Notes: a model not told the origin generated them from the letters alone. A stretch of 64,000 bases of DNA from HKCCE3408 sp039183205 (GCA_039183205.1 JBCDBR010000011.1:37063-101062), one strand, 5' to 3'; positions 53,517 through 63,001 are shown, numbered from the stretch's first letter. Translations and numbers: made by a program.

Positions 53517-54355
53517 CCCGCAAGGCGCGAGCGAGGCTCGGCGTTTTGCGCGGCAATGATCTCCGGCAAAATTGCCGGCGTGCCCGCCCCGGCAATGGGA
53601 CCTTGGGTGAGATGCGGTGCATAAGCTGCGCTGCCTGCCACCCGGGTCTCCCCGCCGAGTTCGTGGAGCACCAAAACCCCCGCGGCATGGTCCCACGGGT
53701 TCATCATGGGTGAACTGACAAAATCCGCCCGGCCAAAGGCAATGGTGCGATAGTCATGGCAAGAACATCCCAGAGATCGAACCAGATGAAAGCCTTGATA
53801 GGCATCGAATAAAGCACCGCGTTTGTCGTTGTCGTAAAGGCGCGGGCTGAGAAAGCCCACCGCTTGGGATGCCGTGACCTTTCGAGCCCGCAACGGCCGG
53901 TCAGGCGCGCCGGGTTTGCCGTACCAGGCGCCTTGGCCCGCCGCTGCAGCCACCCAATCATCAGAAACCGGATCGTAGAGCAGGCCGAACGTTGTTTGCC
54001 CGTTCTCCACCAGGGCCAAAATCACACCGAACGTGGGCAGCCCTGCGACAAAATTTGCTGTCCCGTCTATGGGATCAATAATCACACAGGCATCGGCGCC
54101 AGTGATCTTTTCCAGGTGGCTCGGATCCTCGGACACCATTTCTTCCCCAACGATGGCCGCGCCGGGCAATACCCGCGATGCAGCCGCCGACAGGGCCACC
54201 TCCGCGGCGCGATCAGCCACCGTTACAAGATCGTCGACGCTTGATTTCTCGCCAATTTCGGCGGCGTCAAGGTTGCGGAACCGCGGCAGAATTTCTGCCG
54301 CAGCAACCGTGCGAACCGCGCCGATAAGTGCGGCATGTTGGGTGGGCGTGGCCAT
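53513..54355 (-). CDS. Inositol monophosphatase family protein
   Basis: Mg2+-dependent sugar-phosphate phosphatase of 280 residues. Motifs: GEEMVS (first metal Glu), IDPIDGTANFVAGLPTFG (central metal loop) and NPWDHAAGVLVLHELGG (second metal Asp). It could act on inositol phosphate, histidinol phosphate or PAP; the sequence does not decide. The ATG at 54355 starts the typical N-terminus; the longer frame to 54514 does not resemble the family. It ends convergently with the RTX protease, overlapping by 4 bases. Confidence 0.88.
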   Translation of the reverse strand: MATPTQHAALIGAVRTVAAAEILPRFRNLDAAEIGEKSSVDDLVTVADRAAEVALSAAASRVLPGAAIVGEEMVSEDPSHLEKITGADACVIIDPIDGTANFVAGLPTFGVILALVENGQTTFGLLYDPVSDDWVAAAAGQGAWYGKPGAPDRPLRARKVTASQAVGFLSPRLYDNDKRGALFDAYQGFHLVRSLGCSCHDYRTIAFGRADFVSSPMMNPWDHAAGVLVLHELGGETRVAGSAAYAPHLTQGPIAGAGTPAILPEIIAAQNAEPRSRLAG

Positions 54356-54534
54356 CGGCAGAACTCCGGTCTTTTGAACGCGTTGCGGATTTTGTTGGCA
54401 GTGCAGCGCCGCACCCGCGGCGTCAAGGGCCCCTTGGCGTGCAACTTGTCGCCGACAGCCTCCAATCTGAACTGTGCTGCTGCGTAATCCGGCGCGCTGC
54501 GCTAGCATCAGCATCGTAGTTTGAAAGAGTGACG

Positions 54535-55134
54535 ATGGATCGCACGAACGATATCCGGAAAATCCAAGTACAAGGGTTTCATCACATCACAATTGTCGGG
54601 GCGGATCGCCAAACTTCGATTGATTTTTGGGAAGGCGTGCTGGGCATGCCCTTGGTTTTCGAACAGCCAAATTCCACCGATGCAGCCCAAAGCCATCTTT
54701 TTTTCGACCCCGGGGACGGGCGCCTTGTCACCGTTTTGACGCATGAGGCCAGGTCGCGCGATGGGCGACGCACGTCGACAGAGACCGGCGCCGTGCACCA
54801 TCTGGCCTTTCGTGTCAGCATCGCAACACTCTATCAGGCCAGCGCGCGATTGACGGATCGCGGCATCACCTATTCCGGCCCGAAAAACCGCGGCTTCATG
54901 ATGTCCCTTTACGTCCAAGACCCGCTTGGCCTACTGATCGAACTTGCCAGCTATACCTTTGAGCCGCCGACAGGATTTACCCATACTGACGTTTTGCTCG
55001 AAGCTCACCGTATCCGCATTGCGCGCAGTGAAGCCACCGTCACCGGCGCGCATTTGGCCGACGCGATCGAACGTCTGGTCGCGCGAATTCGAGCTTCGTT
55101 GAGCCCGGAGCGCGGGCCGCGCAACCCGTACTGA
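54535..55134 (+). CDS. Glyoxalase/VOC-family protein
   Basis: A 199-residue metal-dependent VOC-fold protein. N-terminal GFHHITIVGADRQTSIDFWEGVLGM and central GAVHHLAFRV carry the histidine ligands, and IELASY the glutamate. A C-terminal tail of about 50 residues follows. It resembles dioxygenase or glyoxalase members, but substrate cannot be said. It lies 61 bases before the HMG-CoA reductase gene on the same strand, so it may be the first gene of the operon that follows. Confidence 0.8.
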   Translation: MDRTNDIRKIQVQGFHHITIVGADRQTSIDFWEGVLGMPLVFEQPNSTDAAQSHLFFDPGDGRLVTVLTHEARSRDGRRTSTETGAVHHLAFRVSIATLYQASARLTDRGITYSGPKNRGFMMSLYVQDPLGLLIELASYTFEPPTGFTHTDVLLEAHRIRIARSEATVTGAHLADAIERLVARIRASLSPERGPRNPY

Positions 55135-55195
55135 CCCGACCGGGCTTGCAGATCTCGGCCGTTGCACGCACGCTGCGCGCGGGTGAGACAGGCGA

Positions 55196-56464
55196 GTGAC
55201 CGCGTTGATTATTCCTTTCCATGTCACGGAAATGCTGCGCCGCGTGCGGCTTCGGTTTGAAACATCGGCCAAGGCGCCGACCATGGCGCCGAAAGATACC
55301 AAGGTTGCAACCTTGCGCCCGTCGCGGCGCGCCACCGCCGGCTCGATGTCGCGCTATCTGGACCAGCTTGGCGCGGATGACGGCACCCGCGCGGCGCTCG
55401 CAGACGCGCAAACCCTGATGGATGCAGAATACTATTCGGCCAATATCGAGAACATGATCGGCACCGTGAAAGTCCCGGTCGGTGTGATCGGTCCCTTGCG
55501 GTTGAACGGATTGCACGCTGATGGGGACTTTCCCGTGCCGCTGGCCACGAGTGAAGCCGCGCTCGTGGCCTCATACGGTCGCGGCGCGGTCGCGGCAAAT
55601 CAGGCCGGCGGAGTGACTGCGGCGGTGCTCTATGAAGGCGTGCTGCGGACACCCGCTTTTGTCTTGGGTGGACTTTTGGCGGCCGGGCAATTTGTCGATT
55701 GGGTCGTGGCACATGCAGACCAGCTAAAGATCGCGGCCGAAGCTACGACGCGCCACGGCCAGCTTGTCAGCATCGAACCCGCAATCGACAACGACATCGT
55801 TTTTTTGCTGTGCCGGTACACGACGGGTGATGCGGCGGGGCAAAATATGGTCACCATCGCAACCCAAGCGCTCTGCCATTTCATCGCGGCAGAATGCCCG
55901 GTGCCGATTGAACGTTGGTATCTGGAGGGCAATTTCTCGGGCGATAAAAAAGCGTCGCATCTGGGAAAACTGACCGGGCGGGGCCGCAAGGTCGCGGCCT
56001 CTGTTGTGTTGCCCGACGCAGTTGTAAAGCGCGTGCTGCGCACAACGCCCGAGGCGATGTTGGCCTATGGGGATGTTGCCAATCTCGGCTCGCTTTTGTC
56101 GGGCCAAATGGGGGCACAGGCGCATTACGCCAACGGATTGGCAGCACTCTACATCGCAACCGGCCAAGATGCCGCCTGTGTGGCCGAAAGCGCGGTAGGG
56201 TTTACCCGGATGGAACGGCGCGACGGCGGGCTCTTTTGCTCGGTCACGATGCCAAATATCTTGGTCGGCTCCGTCGGAGGCGGGACAGGCTTGCCGAGCC
56301 AGTCGTCCTGTTTGTCATTGATGGGGCTCCGCGGCGCGGGGCACGCCGCTGCACTTGCTGAAATTGCCGCGGCCACGTGCCTATGCGGGGAAATCTCCAT
56401 TGTCGCGGCGATGGCGGCAGGGCATTTCGCAGGAGCGCACGAAAAACTCGCGAGGCAACGATGA
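55196..56464 (+). CDS. Class I-type HMG-CoA reductase
   Basis: Reduces HMG-CoA to mevalonate. The 422-residue catalytic domain has all four active residues in class I contexts: Glu in ENMIGTVKVPVGVIGPL, Lys in GNFSGDKKAS, Asp in ATGQDAACVAES, and the late His in AAGHFAGAHEKL. The NADPH loop GSVGGGTGLPSQSSCLSLMG is also of class I type. There is no membrane anchor, as in other prokaryotic enzymes. The start is uncertain (GTG at 55196; the first 80 residues are not conserved). It overlaps the next gene (ATGA). Rhodobacterales normally make isoprenoids by the MEP route, so a reductase of this class points to a dedicated pathway. Confidence 0.92.
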   Translation: MTALIIPFHVTEMLRRVRLRFETSAKAPTMAPKDTKVATLRPSRRATAGSMSRYLDQLGADDGTRAALADAQTLMDAEYYSANIENMIGTVKVPVGVIGPLRLNGLHADGDFPVPLATSEAALVASYGRGAVAANQAGGVTAAVLYEGVLRTPAFVLGGLLAAGQFVDWVVAHADQLKIAAEATTRHGQLVSIEPAIDNDIVFLLCRYTTGDAAGQNMVTIATQALCHFIAAECPVPIERWYLEGNFSGDKKASHLGKLTGRGRKVAASVVLPDAVVKRVLRTTPEAMLAYGDVANLGSLLSGQMGAQAHYANGLAALYIATGQDAACVAESAVGFTRMERRDGGLFCSVTMPNILVGSVGGGTGLPSQSSCLSLMGLRGAGHAAALAEIAAATCLCGEISIVAAMAAGHFAGAHEKLARQR

Positions 56465-57369
56465 CTGTCGCGGAGAAGCTTTGGACCTATCAGTCCGAGC
56501 GCTTTCCACTGATCAAAACAATCCCGCTTTTGGCGGTACTGGCGATTGCATCGATCCACGTATCTGCCGCACTTGCCGGGCGCGATGCACCGGCGCTGAG
56601 CGCCTATGCAGCCGCGGCGGTTTTGGCACTGATCGTCTTTTTTCAGATGCGTGTGGCCGATGAACACAAGGATTACGCGGATGATTGCCGGTATCGTCCC
56701 GAACGTGCGGTGCCGCGCGGCTTGGTGACCTTGGCCTTTTTGGCCCGTCTTGCAGGTCTGACGGCACTGATCGCGGCTGGGCTTGCGCTGACTCAACCGC
56801 CGCCAGTGGCCGTCTGTCTATTGCTCGTCTGGGCTTGGCTTTACCTCATGACGCGCGAGTTTTTCGCGGTGGATTGGCTAAAGGCACATCCAATCCTTTA
56901 TCTCATCAGTCATATGGCGATTTTGCCTCTGATCGTGCTGTTGCTGACCAGTTTTGAATGGGCGCGCGTCGCAACGCCGCCTCCTGGTCTGATGCCATTT
57001 CTCGGATTGGCTTTTCTAAATGGCTGTGTGCTTGAGATTGGGCGCAAGGTTTGGGCGCCAGAACACGAGCGCGACGGGGTGGAAACCTATTCCGGTCTTT
57101 GGGGTCCTGGCCGTGCTATTTGGATATGGGCGGCGCTCACCGCCATAAGTGCGGTGCTCTTGGTTTGGACGGGTTGGCAATTCGCGCATGGCAGGCTGCC
57201 ATGGATCGCCGCGCTCGTCGGGGCGGCCGGGGCGATTTATGTGGCGACGCTGTTTGCCAGCAGGCAGGACGCGGCCGCAGAACGCCTTGTTGATCGCGCC
57301 TCAGGGCTGTGGGTGTTGATCTCTTACGGGGCGCTGGCTGCGCGACTGCCCTCAGGCGTGGCGACATGA
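56461..57369 (+). CDS. UbiA-family membrane prenyltransferase-like protein
   Basis: A 302-residue membrane protein with 8-9 helices. The first acidic motif of UbiA enzymes is visible as VADEHKDYADDCRYRPERAVPRG (DxxxD then RPxRxxPxG), here with VADE where NDxxD is common. The second motif is degenerate: RKVWAPEHERDGVETYSGLWG. Such enzymes join a prenyl chain to an aromatic, a glycerol lipid or another acceptor. It sits between HMG-CoA reductase and the dikinase, coupled at both ends by ATGA overlaps. The acceptor is unknown. Confidence 0.8.
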   Translation: MTVAEKLWTYQSERFPLIKTIPLLAVLAIASIHVSAALAGRDAPALSAYAAAAVLALIVFFQMRVADEHKDYADDCRYRPERAVPRGLVTLAFLARLAGLTALIAAGLALTQPPPVAVCLLLVWAWLYLMTREFFAVDWLKAHPILYLISHMAILPLIVLLLTSFEWARVATPPPGLMPFLGLAFLNGCVLEIGRKVWAPEHERDGVETYSGLWGPGRAIWIWAALTAISAVLLVWTGWQFAHGRLPWIAALVGAAGAIYVATLFASRQDAAAERLVDRASGLWVLISYGALAARLPSGVAT

Positions 57370-59795
57370 AACCAATCTTGCCTATGGATGGCGCCGATGA
57401 CACAGGTGCGGTCGGCGGAAAGGCTGCCGCACTTTGTGCGCTTGTTCGGCTCGGGTTTGATGTCCCCGCCTTTTTTGTCCTCACCGATGCGGCGTTCGGT
57501 GGGCCGGACGGCACCGTCGTGGCGCAGGCCTTGCACGCGGATATAAACCGCAATCTCGAGAAACTTGGACCCGGCCCCTATGCGGTGCGGTCTTCGGCTA
57601 AGCGTGAGGATTCCGCGGCCGATAGCCATGCCGGCCAATTTGAAACGCTGCTGAACGTGGCCGTCGAGGACATCGCCACGGCTGCCGCCAAGGTGCGTGG
57701 CTCGGGCGTGCAGGGCCCGGTGGCCGTCTACCGGCGCATGCGTGGGATTGACACTGTTGACCTGCCGGCGGTCCTTGTCCAACGCATGGTACCCGCGCGC
57801 GCGGCCGGCGTAGCCTTTACCGCCGACCCGGTCAGCGGCCGCCGCGACCGCACCGTGATTGCCGCGGTGTCCGGCCTGGCCGACGCTTTGGTGTCCGGCG
57901 ACGTCGATGGAGAGGATTGGGTATTGGACGCAAAGGGTGCGATCGATGCCCAACCCAGCAAGCCCGAGGTGCTGAGCGCAAAGGATGCGCGCGAAATCGC
58001 TGCCCTGGCGCGGCGGGCTGAGGCTGCATTCGGTGCGGCTCAAGACATCGAATGGGCCTTTGACGGCGATGGGTTGCTGATCTTGCAATCCCGGGCGATC
58101 ACCACCGCTTTGCGGCCGACACCGATGCCAGATGATGCGCTGATTGTCTTGGATAATTCTAACATAATCGAGAGCTATCCGGGCCTTGTTTCGCCGTTGA
58201 CTTATAGTTTTGCAATCTATTCTTATGATCGCGTCTATCGGGCATTTGTGCGTCTCTTGGGGCTTTCGCCACGCAAGATCTCCGCAAATGCCAGCATCTT
58301 CGCCAATTTGCTAACCCGGTATCGCGGCCGGGTGTACTACAATTTAGGCAATTGGTACCGGGCGCTTGCGCTCTTGCCTGGCTTTTCGCTGAATGCAGGT
58401 TTCATGGAGACGATGATGGGCGTCGACACGCCCTTACCCGCCGAATTGACCGACAAGCTGCGACCAACCACACCCACGGGCATTGCCAAAATCGGGGCCT
58501 ATGCCGCAATGGGCCGCGTCGCCCTCGGGCTGCTGTTCCAGGCGGCGCAATTGCCACGCACACGGGCCAAGTTTATGGCACGGCTCGAACGCGCGCTATC
58601 GAGCGGCCCCGATCCAAAGACCGCCAATCTCACCGAACTTGCAGAGAGCTACCGGCAGATTGAGGCGGCCTTGCTCGACCGGTGGGATGCACCATTGGTG
58701 AATGATTTTCTCTGCATGATCGGTTTTGGCGCTTCGCGAAAGCTGCTTATGGCATGGGGCGGGGACGAAAGCGGCGCCGCATTTCACAACGACATTATGA
58801 TCGGCCAGGGAGACATCATTTCGGCTGAACCGGCCCAACGCATTGCCCAAATGGCAGAATTAGCGCGCGGGACGTCGGCGGTTGAGGCCTTAGCGTCTGG
58901 GCAGGATGCACTGGCCGAGCATCCTCGGCTTCGGGCCGAAATCGAGAGCTATCTGGCTCAATTCGGCGATCGGTGTACAGAAGAGCTGAAGCTTGAATCG
59001 ACGCCGCTGACGGAAGACCCAACGCCGCTTTTTGCGGCGATCCGGGCCGGCGCATTGCGTGAGATCTCGGCGCAAGGGCCGCGCCCGGAACCGGATTGGA
59101 CCGGTCTGATCGAAAACCCCGTGCGCCGCTTTATCGCACGGCAATTTTGCGCTTGGGCCAGCGCGCGCGTGCGGGATCGAGAAAACCTCCGCTTTGAACG
59201 CACGCGCATTTTTGGCCAAGCGCGCCGCGTGTTTCGCGCGATGGGCCGCGAATTGCATGCCCATGGGCGATTGAACGACCCGAAAGACGTATTCGAGCTA
59301 ACGGTTGCGGAGCTTTTGGGCGCGGTTGAGGGCGCCGGTTTGACCGAAGATCTTATGGCCAAAGTGGCGCTGCGCAAAACTGAAGCGGCACAATTTGGGC
59401 CTGAACCGCCGCGCCGCCTGCTGGTCCGGGGGCAGATCGTGCAGAGCACGCCGCAAAGCAATTCACCTGTGACCGGTGACCGGCGCGTCGGCACGGGTTG
59501 TTCGGCCGGTCGGGTCACAGCGCCGGCCCGCGTCATTCACGACCCGCGGACCGAAGCGCTTGAGCCCGGGGATATCCTTGTTGCGCGAAATACCGATCCG
59601 GGTTGGATCGCTGTCTTTGCCAACGCCTCTGGCATCATTGTCGAACGCGGCTCCCTCCTGAGCCATTCCGCAATCGTCGCGCGCGAATTGGGGATACCCT
59701 GCGCCGTCGGCATCGCCGATGCCACAGATTGGGTGCAATCCGGGGATATGTTGACGCTTGATGGCGCTACTGGCGAGGTCAGCAAGAGTGACTGA
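57366..59795 (+). CDS. PEP-utilising-type dikinase with rifampicin phosphotransferase architecture
   Basis: An 809-residue protein. The N-terminal ATP-grasp domain resembles PEP synthase (GGKAAALCAL; YAVRSSAKREDSAADSHAGQFET; QRMVPARAAGVAFTADP; DIEWAFDGDGLLILQSRAI). A 450-residue middle domain follows, and then a C-terminal phosphohistidine domain (GSLLSHSAIVARELGIPCAVG, with the catalytic His). There is no PEP-binding barrel after it, so the order is that of rifampicin phosphotransferase: ATP is split and a phosphate is moved through the His to a small molecule held by the middle domain. The acceptor here is probably a pathway intermediate, not an antibiotic. Start and stop overlap both neighbours. 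Confidence 0.85.
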   Translation: MKPILPMDGADDTGAVGGKAAALCALVRLGFDVPAFFVLTDAAFGGPDGTVVAQALHADINRNLEKLGPGPYAVRSSAKREDSAADSHAGQFETLLNVAVEDIATAAAKVRGSGVQGPVAVYRRMRGIDTVDLPAVLVQRMVPARAAGVAFTADPVSGRRDRTVIAAVSGLADALVSGDVDGEDWVLDAKGAIDAQPSKPEVLSAKDAREIAALARRAEAAFGAAQDIEWAFDGDGLLILQSRAITTALRPTPMPDDALIVLDNSNIIESYPGLVSPLTYSFAIYSYDRVYRAFVRLLGLSPRKISANASIFANLLTRYRGRVYYNLGNWYRALALLPGFSLNAGFMETMMGVDTPLPAELTDKLRPTTPTGIAKIGAYAAMGRVALGLLFQAAQLPRTRAKFMARLERALSSGPDPKTANLTELAESYRQIEAALLDRWDAPLVNDFLCMIGFGASRKLLMAWGGDESGAAFHNDIMIGQGDIISAEPAQRIAQMAELARGTSAVEALASGQDALAEHPRLRAEIESYLAQFGDRCTEELKLESTPLTEDPTPLFAAIRAGALREISAQGPRPEPDWTGLIENPVRRFIARQFCAWASARVRDRENLRFERTRIFGQARRVFRAMGRELHAHGRLNDPKDVFELTVAELLGAVEGAGLTEDLMAKVALRKTEAAQFGPEPPRRLLVRGQIVQSTPQSNSPVTGDRRVGTGCSAGRVTAPARVIHDPRTEALEPGDILVARNTDPGWIAVFANASGIIVERGSLLSHSAIVARELGIPCAVGIADATDWVQSGDMLTLDGATGEVSKSD

Positions 59796-60879
59796 CGCAC
59801 CTATTGAAGACCGTGCCGCGTTCGACCGCATCAGATATGCCCAATTGTGGGAGGATGCCGATGTCCTGACCACGACGATTGGCGATGTCGCGGGCGGCGA
59901 TGTGGTCTCGATTTGTTCGGCGGGGGACAATGCGTTAGCGCTTTTACTGAAGGATCCCGCGCGCGTCTTCGCAGTCGATTTGTCGCCGGCACAGCTGCAA
60001 TGCCTGGCCCTGAGGATTGCCGCCTATCGCAATCTGGCACATGATGAGTTTCTTGAACTGATGGGCGCGCGGGCAAGTGACCGACGCGAAACGCTTTTGT
60101 CCAAAGCGCTGGCCGATGCGCCTGCGGGAACCCAACAATTTTGGGCCGCATTGGCGCCCGAAGTGATCGCCCATGGCGCCGGTGGCGTGGGCAAATTCGA
60201 GAACTACTTTCGCCTTTTTGCCCGCTATGTCCTGCCGGTGACGCATCCGCGCCCAACAATCAAAGCGCTTTTTTCGCCGCGCGATCCGCGCGCGCGGCAA
60301 GTGTTTTACGATCAGCGCTTTAACACTTGGCGCTGGCGCTTGATGGTGCGGCTTTTCTTCTCGCGCTTTGTGATGGGACGTTTGGGACGCGACCCGGCAT
60401 TCTTCGACCATGTCGACGGCTCAGTCGCCGATCACGTGATCGCCCGATGCGCCTTTGCCGCCACGAATGTCGATCCGGCGGAAAACCCTTATCTGCACTG
60501 GATCATGACGGGCACGCATGGGGCCGCGCTGCCCTTGCCATGGCGCCCGGATGCCTATGAGGTCATTCGAAGCCGATTGGACCGCATCGTGCCCCATCTA
60601 GGTGCAATCGACAGCCTGGTTTTAAAGGATGTGGCCGGTTTTAACTTGTCAGATATCTTTGAATATATGTCACCGCAGGTCCAAGCGGAGGTCTATGGCG
60701 CGTTGCTGGATATCGCGCGTCCAGGGGCGCGGCTCATCTATTGGAACATGATGGCCAAGCGCCGCGCGCCTGAGGCGCACCGTCGTCGCATCGAGACGCT
60801 CGGCGCGGTTGAGACCGCCGGCTTGAAGCTCGAAAAGGCGTTTTTCTATCGCGATTTCGTGGTGGAGGCGGTGCGATGA
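59788..60879 (+). CDS. DUF3419/BtaA-like aminocarboxypropyl transferase
   Basis: A 363-residue protein with the DUF3419 pattern: RYAQLWEDADVL, a SAM-binding loop VVSICSAGDNALALLL followed by VFAVDLSPAQLQCLALRIAAYR, and a FENYFRLFARYVLP segment. BtaA of this family moves the 3-amino-3-carboxypropyl group of SAM to diacylglycerol in betaine-lipid synthesis. No BtaB-type N-methyltransferase is visible nearby, so the product may be an unmethylated homoserine ether on a different lipid. GTG start at 59788 overlaps the stop of the dikinase gene, and the stop overlaps the next start. Confidence 0.82.
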   Translation: MTDAPIEDRAAFDRIRYAQLWEDADVLTTTIGDVAGGDVVSICSAGDNALALLLKDPARVFAVDLSPAQLQCLALRIAAYRNLAHDEFLELMGARASDRRETLLSKALADAPAGTQQFWAALAPEVIAHGAGGVGKFENYFRLFARYVLPVTHPRPTIKALFSPRDPRARQVFYDQRFNTWRWRLMVRLFFSRFVMGRLGRDPAFFDHVDGSVADHVIARCAFAATNVDPAENPYLHWIMTGTHGAALPLPWRPDAYEVIRSRLDRIVPHLGAIDSLVLKDVAGFNLSDIFEYMSPQVQAEVYGALLDIARPGARLIYWNMMAKRRAPEAHRRRIETLGAVETAGLKLEKAFFYRDFVVEAVR

Positions 60880-62168
60880 GTTTTGCGCTCAACCTGGGGG
60901 TCGTCTTCGGCCTCATTGGCGCGCTGCTGGCCATGATGGCTGGGCTAAGGCACCTTTCGAAAACCTGGGGATGGCATGCCGAGATGAGCCGCAAGGTGAT
61001 CCACGTCTGCGCCGGCAGCCTGGCCTGCGCACTGCCATGGTTGCTGAGCCATGCGTGGCAAGTCTGGCTTTTGCTGGGTTTGACGGGGCTGGCCATGATT
61101 GGGCTGCGCAGTCGTGCGATGGCGGGCATTGGCGGGGCGCTGCATGGAGTGAAGCGACAATCCTGGGGCGACTTTCTGCTGGTTCTGTCGGTGGCGCTTA
61201 TTTACGTGCTGTTTGGCGGTGAGCCGGTGCTTTACGTGCTGCCGCTCCTGATCTTGACGCTGGCCGATGCTGCCGCAGCTTTGGCGGGCGTACGCTACGG
61301 GCAGACGTTTTTCACTACCGAGGACGGTGTCAAAAGCGTCGAGGGCAGCGCGATGTTTTTTCTGGTGGCGCTGATCGTGTCTATGATTTGTCTGCTGCTG
61401 CTGACCAATGTCCCGCGCGCCAATGTCATTGCGATCTCAACCGGGGTTGCCGTTTTTGCCACCGTCTTGGAGGCCGATAGCTGGGATGGCTTTGACAATC
61501 TCTTTCTACCGCTTGGCGTCTTTATTCTCTTGGCGATCACGATCGAAACGACGGACGCGACCGTCATTTTGCGTCTCGGCGTCAGCCTCGCGGCCGCAGC
61601 CATTGGTTTTGTGCTCAGCCGGATTGCGGGTGCAGGACCGCATGTGGCGCGTGTCCATGCGCTGGCGCTCTTTTTGTTGCTCGCCGTGGTCTACCCGCTC
61701 GATGCGCTTTTGCCAGCCATCGCGATGATCGGACCGGTGGCGGTGCTGGGGCCTCGCCATGACGCAAGGCGGGCGCTGCAAATTGTCGGCGTGCTGGCCT
61801 TGATGAGCTTTGCGTTTTTGGCAGTGGAGCCCGCAACAGGCCACACGGCAATCCCGTTCTTTGGCCTTTTCTGCGCGGCCACCGCTGCGGCGCATCTTGG
61901 CCATGCCACAGCCCGCCCCGGCCTTGCCGCGCTGTGCGGCATCGGGCTTTCGGGGCTTTGGTGGCTGGCCATGGTGGCAAACCCAAGCGCGCCGGACTGG
62001 CACGGCCCAATCTTGATCCCTGGCACGGTGGTGATCTTTCTGTCGGCTGTGGCACCTGCGCTTTGGCCGCGCGCCGCGTTTGTTCAATCGATATGGGGGA
62101 TCAGTGTCCTGGGTGCACTGCCAGCCACGTTGATCTTGTTGTTTGAATTGGTACGGGTGCAGACGTGA
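60876..62168 (+). CDS. Phytol/dolichol kinase-like (CTP transferase family) membrane protein
   Basis: A 430-residue polytopic protein, about 12-13 helices. Near the N-terminus it has EMSRKVIHVCAGS, then ADAAAALAGVRYG and KSVEGSAMFF, the set found in phytol kinases, dolichol kinases and phosphatidate cytidylyltransferases. It may phosphorylate a prenyl alcohol or activate a lipid phosphate with CTP. The second half (from about residue 250) adds further helices beyond the usual domain length. Overlaps both neighbours, so it belongs to the operon. Confidence 0.78.
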   Translation: MSFALNLGVVFGLIGALLAMMAGLRHLSKTWGWHAEMSRKVIHVCAGSLACALPWLLSHAWQVWLLLGLTGLAMIGLRSRAMAGIGGALHGVKRQSWGDFLLVLSVALIYVLFGGEPVLYVLPLLILTLADAAAALAGVRYGQTFFTTEDGVKSVEGSAMFFLVALIVSMICLLLLTNVPRANVIAISTGVAVFATVLEADSWDGFDNLFLPLGVFILLAITIETTDATVILRLGVSLAAAAIGFVLSRIAGAGPHVARVHALALFLLLAVVYPLDALLPAIAMIGPVAVLGPRHDARRALQIVGVLALMSFAFLAVEPATGHTAIPFFGLFCAATAAAHLGHATARPGLAALCGIGLSGLWWLAMVANPSAPDWHGPILIPGTVVIFLSAVAPALWPRAAFVQSIWGISVLGALPATLILLFELVRVQT

Positions 62169-63001
62169 TGGCCGAACGGATCGAGCTTGCGGGCGCGACA
62201 GCGAAACTCTACCGCGATGGACCGACCTGGGACGGGCAACCGACCGCGACCATTGCGCATTTACGCTGCGACACAGTCGATGCCGGCGCTGACCTTCTGA
62301 TTGACATCCTCGCCAAGCTCAAGCGCGATGGCATTGTGCGCGTGTTGGGTCCCATGGAGGGCGATACCTGGCACAGTTACCGGCTGGTATGCGAAACGGA
62401 CGGCAGCGCGCCTTTCCTGATGGAACCCACATCGCGGCCCAATGATAGGTTTGCATTCGCCAAGGCCGGTTTTGTGACCGTGGCAGAGTATTTCTCTGCC
62501 CGCGCGCCGGTCGAGGCCACGTCGATGCCAGACCTGCCGAGCGGCGTAACCCTCCAGACATGGGATGGCGAAAACCCCGAGGCGCATTTTTCCGAAGTGC
62601 ATGCCCTGTCCTCGCGCGCCTTTGCACAAAACCTGTTCTACAAGCCCCTCACGCTGGATGCATTCCTAGAGCTTTACATGCCGTTCGCACCGCTATTGGT
62701 GCGCGAGTTGATCCTTTTGGCGCGGAACAGTGATGGTGAGCTTTTGGGCTATCTTTTTGGGATCCCCGACTATAGCCAAAAACCTGCCGACCGCGCGGTC
62801 ATTCTGAAAACCTATGCCAGCTTGGAAGCCGGGCTTGGCCATGCCATGGCAACCTCCTTTCACAACGCGGCCTTTGATCTGGGCTATCGGGAAGCGATCC
62901 ACGCGCTGATCCAGGACGATAACCGTTCGGCTGAACGGTCGCGGCTGCATGGCGGCGAAATCTTTCGACGCTATGCCTTGATGGGCTGGCGCGGTGCGTG
63001 A
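62168..63001 (+). CDS. GNAT-like acyltransferase
   Basis: A 277-residue soluble protein with a GNAT-type pattern in its second half: LLGYLFGIPDYSQ, VILKTYASLEAGLGHAMATSFHNAAFDLGYREAIHALIQDDNRSAE, and a C-terminal RRYALMGWR typical of acetyltransferase-like folds. It starts with TGATG overlapping the previous stop and overlaps the start of the next gene. Substrate unknown; acylation of an amino group, such as the homoserine moiety that the BtaA-like enzyme could add, is a hypothesis. Confidence 0.7.
   Translation: MAERIELAGATAKLYRDGPTWDGQPTATIAHLRCDTVDAGADLLIDILAKLKRDGIVRVLGPMEGDTWHSYRLVCETDGSAPFLMEPTSRPNDRFAFAKAGFVTVAEYFSARAPVEATSMPDLPSGVTLQTWDGENPEAHFSEVHALSSRAFAQNLFYKPLTLDAFLELYMPFAPLLVRELILLARNSDGELLGYLFGIPDYSQKPADRAVILKTYASLEAGLGHAMATSFHNAAFDLGYREAIHALIQDDNRSAERSRLHGGEIFRRYALMGWRGA

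Noticed and set aside
57366..59795. PEP synthase of central metabolism
   Set aside because: The C-terminal PEP-binding barrel is absent and the phosphohistidine domain is last, so it cannot be a normal PEP synthase.
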